Below, piece by piece: positions 57,004-64,000 of a stretch of DNA of 64,000 nt. This DNA is from Marsupella aquatica. Taxonomy: Eukaryota > Marchantiophyta. The DNA lies in NCBI GenBank assembly GCA_973895155.1, contig OZ316899.1, forward strand, positions 11,346,001 through 11,410,000, read 5' to 3'. Under the pieces are notes generated by a model that was not told the DNA's origin, did not search any database, and saw only the letters and a list, made by a program, of their open reading frames with translations. The translations under genes were made by a program, and so were the position numbers. Within the stretch, counting starts at the first letter, position 1. Each line of letters opens with the position of its first letter.

Positions 57004-58660
57004 TCATGGCAGCGGTGTCTGGTCCTCAATGGACGCCCCCAACATTTTCTCCGTAACCACTACCGTAGGTCCGTTCTCTGACAGATTACCTGCTTTGGAC
57101 CGAGTCAACTCTCCATCGGCCTGACTGGGTCCACCCTCGGCTTTGGCCTCAGCATCGGCCACGGCCTCTGATACGGCTACGGCCTCCCCGACATGCTCTA
57201 GTGGTGGATCCGGTACCCTGGCTTCATCACCGAGTATCCTGGCCTCGGCTTTGCCATCCCCGCCTTCTAGGGCAGTTGGATCCTCTACCATGACCCTGCC
57301 TGAGGTTGGTGTTGGGTTTACCTCCTTGGTCATGACGGCTTGAGGAGCCTATTACTCCTTGACCCAGAAGGTTTCCGCTTCTTCTTCTTCCTTGGTTCGG
57401 CAGCTGGCCCCTTCCCCTTGGCACTTACCTCCGGCACCGGTGCAAGTGTCTCGGCTTGTCCTTCGGCCAGTACTACTCCTAGCAACTTGGTTGCCCCTAT
57501 TGGAGTTGGACTTGAGGAAGCTAAGCACTTAAATACTGCGGCCTGTTTCTTCAGCCGCTCCGTTTGGTTGTCGGCTTGCCGCTGTAAGTTCTCCATCTTC
57601 CGCGTGCTTTCCTCTAACTCCTCCTGCAATTCATCCAGGTCCTTGTGCGCCTCCTCCCTCTCCTTCTGGGCTTCCTCCGCCAGATAGACCTGTGCCTTGC
57701 CGATCTCTCCCCTCGGCAAGTTGCAATGCATGGTCACCCGCAAGAAATTGATCATTTCTCCTATGTGCGGGTTTGTGCAGGTGTTTCGGAAGAAGCCATT
57801 CTTTGTTGATGGCCCTGGGAACGACCGGAACTCCTTGTCTGGCAAGGTCTTCCTGGTATCTACTTTGGTCTTATTGCCCATCGGCAAGCCAAACACTTTG
57901 GCAATCACACGGGGAGTGAGATAGAAATCCTTCCCATACACCCTTGTGGAATTGGTCTCGGGCTCCCATGATCCCACGGATTCTAGTAAGTCTGAATCCG
58001 GCACCTCCGACTTCAGCCATGGTAACTTTACGAAGGCTTCCAAGCCGGATCCGGCCATGAAGCCCTGCTATTTCCGAGTCTGGATAGCCGTAAAGCATGC
58101 ATCCTCTTCTCGTGCAAAGTGTAATTGCACCTCCTCGGAGAGGGTCGCCACCCAGCCTTTCCAGGTGTCATCTCTTGTTGGAACGGCATTGATGGGGTCG
58201 ACCTCCTCCTCTTCGGCTTCCGCCTGCCTCCTGCTGGTTTCCTGGGTGGCGCCGACCTCGTTCTTTTTGCAGGGGTGGCTTCTTTGTTGTTGTTCCCTTT
58301 CCTCTTCATAGCGGCTGCCGTGGATGTTTCTCCTAGCACGGTTGCCTTTGTCCACCCCTCCGTTCTACCCTTCAACTCCCAGTGTATGTTGTTGCAGCGG
58401 TTGATGGCCTCCCGGATGCCGACTATTTTGTTCTTACAAAATAGAAGATCGTTGAGTTTGTCGGCAGTAGGTGTCCACAAGAATTCAGCCGTAATGAGTT
58501 CTCCTCCTAAGAAGGCAGACTTCTGCAGCTCCCACAGCCGAGCGAGCTCCTGCCGTTCTCGAGCCGCTCTCTCCGATTCTTCATCCTCGTAGGTCCCAAT
58601 GTACTCAGTTGCCCGTTCTAACAGGCATCCCCAAAATAAGTAGCTTGATTGACGTTACTC
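57004..58660 (-). pseudogene. coiled-coil ORF, copy 2, internally deleted
   Basis: Carries the N-terminal part (FYLTPRVIAKVFGLPMGNKTK at about 57880-57930) joined in frame, after AQVYLAEEAQKERE, to the last heptad-rich stretch and KKKKRKPSGSRS; the acidic end (ASIEDQTPLP) is present at 57004-57333 in a shifted frame. A frame change also lies near 58060. 58661-59038 is non-coding. Confidence 0.65.
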
Positions 58661-59038
58661 ATACCCTTCTTGAGTTGATTGTTGGTATCTACTTCCACCC
58701 CGAGTGCTTGCCTGAGCAACGGATAGTAGTTGGCCTCCCGTAGTCGTCCGCTTGGCTCGTGCTTGCAAATGAGCCGCCATTCCTTGCGATCGGTCCTTAC
58801 CCCCCCTGGCTGGTCTTCCTTCCCGTTGGTTACCCATAGCCGCCGGCACTTAGCACGCCCTAACCCTAATCATGTTCCCTGCCCTGGCGTCCTTACTTTC
58901 GGCCTTGGCTCGAGTTCCATAGTCACCCTTAGTTGTTTATATTTTCCCTGTTTTTGTTACTATACTAAGGTGTTTCTAGGGTACACTCCTGATTTTACTA
59001 TTTAAATTGGCCTAATGATTCCTGGCTAGGCATCACAT

Positions 59039-59384
59039 CTGGATTGTTTATGTGTATCTCATCCATTCCTGCTTCTTGCGGGCCAGGCCGCTGTGCTCTT
59101 CCGGCTTCTAGTAGGGCCTCAATTTGTTCTGCCCTCATGATCGGCTTGTAAGCCGATCCCTTGGTATTTAATTTGTTGCCAATGATAGACGGCGTTGTGG
59201 ATCTTGTCGGCTCTGCCACAATGCCCGAGGAAAATCCACTGTCCTTGATGGAGCTCCCCACTTAGCCGTTTCATCCAACTGGTCTACCTCTTGTGCTTCC
59301 TTCGGAATTGAAGCTAGAAAGGTGGACTCTATGGCAAAGCAATCATTGGTCTCTTCTTTGCATTCTTCCAAGTCACTCTCCATA
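59039..59384 (-). pseudogene. unassigned retroelement ORF fragment
   Basis: Two overlapping minus-strand frames (59261 and 59383 starts) with ECKEETNDCFAIESTFLASI and NKLNTKGSAYKPIMRAEQIEALLEAGRA. It is joined on both sides to pieces of the coiled-coil ORF unit, so it may be the gag-pol linker of the same family, but nothing conserved is recognised. Confidence 0.35.
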
Positions 59385-60028
59385 GGTCCTCTACCTCGGC
59401 TACCTTCTCCCTAAGCCGTCGGATGACCTCGTCCTTCTTTCTTCTCTCCAAAGCCACCGCTTCTTCCAATCGGCGTTTCTCCAACATCTCCCTTTGGAAA
59501 AAGGGTCCCTGCTCCAACTCCTCCCCAAAGATGCTAAGCGCAAGTTTGCCACACATCTCCCCGTACTCCATGGCTCTTTCTTTAGCATAGGTGGAGTGAG
59601 TAGAAGTCATCGGCATCAACCACCGCGGCCTTTGTTCCCAAGCCGCCTTTCGTATTTCTTCTATCATGGCTGGAGGGCTGCCCCGTCTTTCTACAAGCTG
59701 CCGGATGTCCTCTGGCCATTCTCCCCTAGGTAAATCCTTCTCTCTAGCCAGGGCTGCCTCCTCTTCTTCCCTGAGTTGCTTCTGAAACTCCTGTGTCGTC
59801 TATTTTATTTTGTCAAAGCTTGGGGGGGGCGACATCTGGTGGGGGAGACTCGGGGCTGTTTTTCTGGGTGGGGTCCCCTCAAACTACTCTTGGAAGCGTG
59901 GGGATGAACCGGCCACAGGTCCTTACTCCTGGAACATGATGGTCCGACCCGTAGCCGGAGTTATCATTGCCATAGTCCTCCACCGCCTCCTCCGCGGCTT
60001 GGACTACCGGCTCCCCCTATTGCTCCCC
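59385..60028 (-). pseudogene. coiled-coil ORF, copy 3 fragment
   Basis: Corresponds to about 50835-51470 of copy 1, the part missing from copy 2. It reads KAAWEQRPRWLMPMTSTHST-type sequence through MEYGEMCGKLALSIFGEEL and LEKRRLEEAVALERRKKDE without the frameshift that copy 1 has near 51020. It ends abruptly at TTGCTCCCCTGG (about 60028), where the MULE-like element begins. Confidence 0.7.
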
Positions 60029-60813
60029 TGGGTAATTGTAATGTGCGAGCAAACAGTAGAATTTTTGCTCGCACGGGCAAGATTTCACCTTGTGTTGGGG
60101 CCCAAAAAAGGTCTGGAATATTCCTTGCTAGCATGGAGACCCTGTTCGATCAGTAAATATTGACGGCTACCCATGGACGATTCTAGTCCCATGAACACAC
60201 TAGATCCATTTCCGACCAATCAAAATGACATTTCTTCAGGCCAGCGAACCCTTTCTTCAGGCCATCGAAATTGCTAGACTAATGACGCCAACACATTGAG
60301 CCACTCAAACGAGGTACGGTCTCCACGTACAGGCTTCCACATGTGAAAATTCCCACCCGAGGAAGAGTAATAACAAAAAAGTACTATGCAATTCCCGCGT
60401 GAAAAGAATCAACGTCTCATTACTGTCAAGGAAAGGAGGATTAAGGTCGTTTGGACACTAATTAAGTCACTTGCAAGTGAACTGGACACTTACCGTTCAA
60501 ACCAGAGGCAAATCCAAGGCGGCGAACCATCCACTTAAACAAAGCCGCTCACCCAAAAACCACCAGTCTTCCAAATCATTCTTCCGATCACTTCCACCGC
60601 GTCCGACTCGAGCTCTTTCATTCGGAACTGCTATCAGTGTTCCAAGTAGTCAAGATCCAGATCAGGTTAGCGTGGGTCTATGGTTCTGAGATGTTTTCAG
60701 TGAATCACTCTCCGACAGGACATGACATTCATCGTATTTCATCGTGAATAGTATTTCCATTTGTTGAATACCGTTCTTCTAAATCACTATTTGGGTTTCG
60801 TAAGTGCAGAGAA

Positions 60814-61242
60814 ATGTCAGGGGTTCCAAGCAATCCTCCTCAGGGGAAATGGCGACTTGAGATCCATCGTTACAACCCGGCGACGGATGGCCTGCTAGAA
60901 GATGACTCTCCTCCGAAGCAGAAACCCAATGCAGAGACTGTGAAGGTCTCCGCAGACAGCAGTGTCCCAATTGCACTCGGTCAATCTGTTGGATCGTCAT
61001 CATCATTGAGGAGAACACCAACTCCTCCAAAGTTAATCCAAGTAGCAAAGTCTCCATCGAAGCTAAAGGTGGATACCACACAGCGCGAGGTTGTATCAAA
61101 GAGGAAGAGGCTCGCAGAAGAGGAGTAGTATTGGATTGAGAGGGAGATCTATGACTACTGGACCGAGGAACGCCTCGCCTCTTCGGATTACAATTCTGAG
61201 TCAGACACTGACTCCGATGCATGGAAGGCGGCCAGCCCCTGA
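60814..61242 (+). pseudogene. accessory ORF of MULE-like element, in-frame stop
   Basis: The ATG at 60814 starts MSGVPSNPPQGKWRLEIHRYN, then a Ser/Pro-rich middle (SSSSLRRTPTPPK) and a basic SKRKRLAEEE. TAG at 61126-61128 interrupts, but the same frame continues YWIEREIYDYWTEERLASSDYN with an acidic DTDSDAWKAASP end to a TGA at about 61240. The continuation looks like real protein. Low-complexity, probably nuclear; no family recognised. Confidence 0.5.
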
Positions 61243-61422
61243 GGGGAGAGTCAGGTTGTGGGTTTACTAAACGTAGTTACAAGCGAATGACATGTCCTCA
61301 TGTACTTTCAATATGTATGAGAAGTAAAGTTTGGGTGTTCCTGTCCTTTCTATGCGTTGCTCTGGAATGTCATTTTGTACATAGTACGTTTATTTGAGAG
61401 TCACAGTTGGACCCTTCCCAGA

Positions 61423-61748
61423 CTAGCGATATCGCTAGTATAGAACTGCCTCTACATTTCAGATCAATCTTCGATGTGTTCATCTTAGATAATCAATTCG
61501 ACAGAGTATTACCACAACAACTTCAGGGAACACTTCCCTCCCAAGAATACATCCTGTCACTCTACAGTAATCTTTATTGCATCCTAAATTCCGTTGATCA
61601 GACTAGCGATCTCGCTAGAAAAAAATTGGTGTCATTTTAATGATCAAACCTTGAACTCTATACATACTTGTCGATAGGTTAACACGGCTGGAAGTCGGAT
61701 GTTTCTGTCTGGATGTATCAGACTTCCTAAGACTAGAGAGATCGCTAG
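61423..61748. repeat. CTAGCGATATCGCTAG palindromes of the MULE-like element
   Basis: Perfect 16-bp palindrome at 61423-61438, near-perfect copies at 61603-61618 and 61733-61748, all in the non-coding space between the two convergent genes. A related GCTAGC-N6-GCTAGC site is at 63511-63528 in the transposase intron. Confidence 0.85.
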
Positions 61749-61899
61749 CCATAAAAAACAAACTCAAACACCATAAACGTTACCATTATGAACCTCGCTA
61801 ACATTATGATTCACTCGGTGAAAACATATTGATATTTGTGAAACCACAAACTCGAGTAATCCATCCCACCACCCTATAATTAGCATCACCAATAAACGA

Positions 61900-64000
61900 C
61901 TAGTCCCCTATCTGTAACGGAATTAAACTCCTCACTTCCCCAACAGTCAGAATTGGCTGTTTTCCAAGGTCGTCCTTCTCCAGGATGAGTGAAAACTTGT
62001 TTAAATACACCCACAGAAGATGTTTACAAGACATGTATGGTTTCCCTCGTGTATGCCTCTTATGAAAGTCTTCACAAGAACACGAAGGGAAACAACAGAT
62101 TTGCACCCAATATGTGTGCGGAACTTGTGAATCAGTCTCGTGAGTGGTGATCAAGTATCTCCAACCCCATCCATTTCCGGTAGTTACCTTCTCATTTCCG
62201 ACAACTCTCATGTATTCTTGTGTAGCGGAAACGATGCGCTTGAGCAACTCTGGAGTATTGCTGAAACGCTGTCGTGCACCCTTACCATTTCGGGTTTTCA
62301 ACCGACGGTCCACATTAGTTAGATCGATTCGTTCGGGGAATGAGTTAACATCAATTTGTAGGTTGACCCGATTGGGGGACGGGAACTCTCCAACTTGATT
62401 TGCATCCACATAGGAGAGTCCACTGATATGGAATCCTAATCCCAGCAGAAACTCTATCTCGGGATGGGAGAGGCAAGTCCCACGCTGAACCTTGAGCGAC
62501 TCGGGTGGGGGGGGGTAAGTTGAGCTAGAGTTCTGCGTCCTCGGCTCTTGTGACACTTATTGTTAGGACAGAAGTACAACAACTGGCGATGTGGAGACGA
62601 TAATCGCAACCCGTGAATGGCGACTCCAACAATTCCCCCTTGCGCAGACTTACATCTAGTCTCCTTGATGAGATTTCTACATTCATCTCTTCCAAAAACG
62701 CTTCGGTCAACCGACCCGTTGCAAACAGGTCCAACACCTCTACCGCTCCGCCTGAGATGCCAGGTCCCATAAGGAACATCAACCTCTCGGATGGAAGGGA
62801 TCCTTTGGGGGGCATCCCGATGGTCATCCCCGACATCACACGAAGGTTAAGTCCCCATCTTCTCGGTATCATTGACATTACGACTTGCATCATCACCATC
62901 ATCATCTGAAATATGGATAACTCCAGCAGAACAACCTCCGACAGGGGTTGCCGAAGTTGTATTATTTGCTATTTCTGGGTCCACAAAAGTCTCCAAAACA
63001 TTGACGAAGCGAAATTCAGGATAGAGATTACGCCTTTTTAGTCCTGAAGGAGAAGCTATTGTGCGTGACACCTTGTCATGTCTGTGGGAGTCATTCTCGT
63101 GGATTACAGCTAAAGCTTTCCCTTTCCTCTTCGTGGATGTTGTTCGGAGATCGCCATGTAATGGAATTGTTCTATAGAATTCATACTTAGCTGAAGACTC
63201 AAGCAAAAGATTTGCTGCCTTTTCGTAAGCATCCATGGATCCCATAGCATCGGCGTTCCTATATGCTAATTCAAAAATGGTCGGCCCCTGGCCTCTGTGA
63301 ACACCTTCACTGTAGGCAGTAAAAGCAGCAATTTGCCCCGCAGCACGATTCTGGTCCACCTCACATGCTTCAATCAATCCCACTAATTTCTTCATTTGGC
63401 AGGATCTCATGGATGCATGGACTGATTTCGCTCCAGTACAATTTGGCATCAAGGCTGACTCCATTGCGGTTTGCATCTGCAAAAAAGTAGTCCACAGTCA
63501 GACCTCATATGCTAGCAAGGTCGCTAGCAAAAACAATGACGTCAAATAGAAATGAAATTGGACACTTACAACGCGGATGAAGTTCCCCCACTGCCTCCAC
63601 CTCATGACCCACCAAGATAACCATCCTTGGAGAGATTTCAATTTCCTAGCATAGCAGTTTCCTTCCTTCCACCAACGATGGATTTCGCCAGCAACACGGT
63701 AGGCCTGAACATATGTTGGTGCTGTTCTCAGCCTTTCCCACAGTTTATAGTGCTCTCGATGGCGATCTTCCCGAATACCCTCCAATGTGTGACGACAAAG
63801 AGATTGAGCAAAGTGAAAGGCGTCACTGTGCTCCTTCTGTGGGTGACGGACACCTCCAAAAAAAACATTCCGAATGGCGATCCATCCAGCCTCGGCATTA
63901 TCGGCAATAAATCCTCCAATGAGTGGGTCATGCACGTCATGATCAGAGGCAACTTCAATCATATATCTCCATGCGGTTTCAAGAGATAAGGAGTCCTCCG
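61900..64000 (-). pseudogene. MULE-like transposase with SWIM zinc finger, 5' part outside window
   Basis: Open from the window edge: IGGFIADNAEAGWIAIRNVF (probable catalytic Asp region) and DAFHFAQSL (the C/H-x2-H-like site), then exon end at 63570, intron 63569-63477 (GTAAGT...TTGCAG, in phase), exon from 63476 (MQTAMESAL...). Frames then change near 62850 and 62530. The last frame, 62556-61900, has a SWIM motif CSCEDFHKR...MSCKHLLWVYL (about 62015-62090). Order D-region, H-site, SWIM fits MULE-type transposases. Frame changes may be introns or decay. Confidence 0.65.

Larger units (their letters stand above)
56104..59038 (-). mobile_element. second, deleted copy of the LTR plus coiled-coil ORF unit (zeta)
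   Basis: Direct repeat of 48744-53460. Both begin TGCGTCCCATGG and both end CTAGGCATCACAT, but the flanks differ on each side. Inside, at about 57675, copy 2 jumps from the copy-1 position near 50290 to near 52085, an internal loss of about 1.8 kb. Confidence 0.75.
60029..64000. mobile_element. MULE-like DNA transposon, left part, continues past window
   Basis: The left end is deduced by comparing 59385-60028 with 50835-51470: both share ...GCTCCCCTGG, then this copy switches to GTAATTGTAATGTGCGAGC. Near the end is an inverted pair TGTGCGAGCAAA / TTTTTGCTCGCAC (about 60041-60078). It carries a SWIM-type transposase (minus strand) and a second gene (plus strand), convergent to each other. The right end and TSD are outside the window. 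60080-60813 holds no gene that I can support. Confidence 0.65.

Noticed and set aside
1-64000. tRNA or rRNA genes
   Set aside because: The only tRNA-related sequences seen are 12-nt primer-binding sites (14317-14328, 25438-25449). No full cloverleaf or rRNA segment was recognised.

Overview
The window holds no gene that I can assign to the host. It is a stack of nested and broken transposable elements from a large, repeat-rich plant genome. Land-plant markers are a LINE with a DUF4283/CCHC ORF1 and a C-terminal zf-RVT domain, Athila-like and chromovirus Ty3/gypsy elements, several Ty1/copia elements with initiator-Met-tRNA primer sites, and DUF8039-like repeats in a transposase. I cannot name the species; nothing points clearly to a flowering plant.

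Layout. 1-4711: Ty1/copia element (copia-A, minus strand) with its left end outside the window. 4712-5014: Helitron Rep fragment. 5018-6075: truncated inverted LTR of the gypsy family that follows. 6076-44212 or beyond: a second copia (copia-B, plus strand, same family as copia-A) cut into three pieces. The first interruption (6751-15142) is a solo gypsy LTR, itself split by a chromodomain gypsy element (8066-14965). The second (17264-43440) is a LINE with a 15-bp target-site duplication (TSD). That LINE was hit twice: by copia-C (19923-25747, TSD CCACG) and by a 13.4-kb DNA transposon (28733-42115, TSD ATGG). From 44718 to 60028 lie rearranged Athila-like gypsy copies (minus strand) with a very long coiled-coil ORF behind integrase. 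From about 60029 to the window end is the left part of a MULE-like DNA transposon with a SWIM-domain transposase and a second gene.

The most interesting object is the 13,383-bp DNA transposon. It has imperfect 34-bp terminal inverted repeats and GTGTAC-rich subterminal repeats. Its RNase H-fold transposase gene (minus strand) has DUF7869-like motifs (DKMDQ, QMDNS, GHTHKDVD). Head-to-head with it is an intron-containing locus with a ParB-like domain fused to a DNA (N4/N6) methylase-type domain, followed by an FCP1/NIF-type HAD phosphatase-like gene. A palindrome of about 25 bp (GGATTCGGA-TGG-TCCGAATCC core) fills a long array in the probable 5' intron of the transposase gene, a second array in intron 1 of the opposite gene, and diverged inverted pairs in further introns. 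The MULE-like element carries its own palindrome (CTAGCGATATCGCTAG), also found in an intron.

Insertion order read from the nesting: copia-B; then the gypsy solo LTR and the LINE; then the younger gypsy in the solo LTR, and copia-C and the DNA transposon in the LINE. Nearly every coding region has stops or frameshifts, so most of this is relic sequence. The exceptions in preservation are the transposon-borne genes, whose introns splice in frame and which carry few disruptions.
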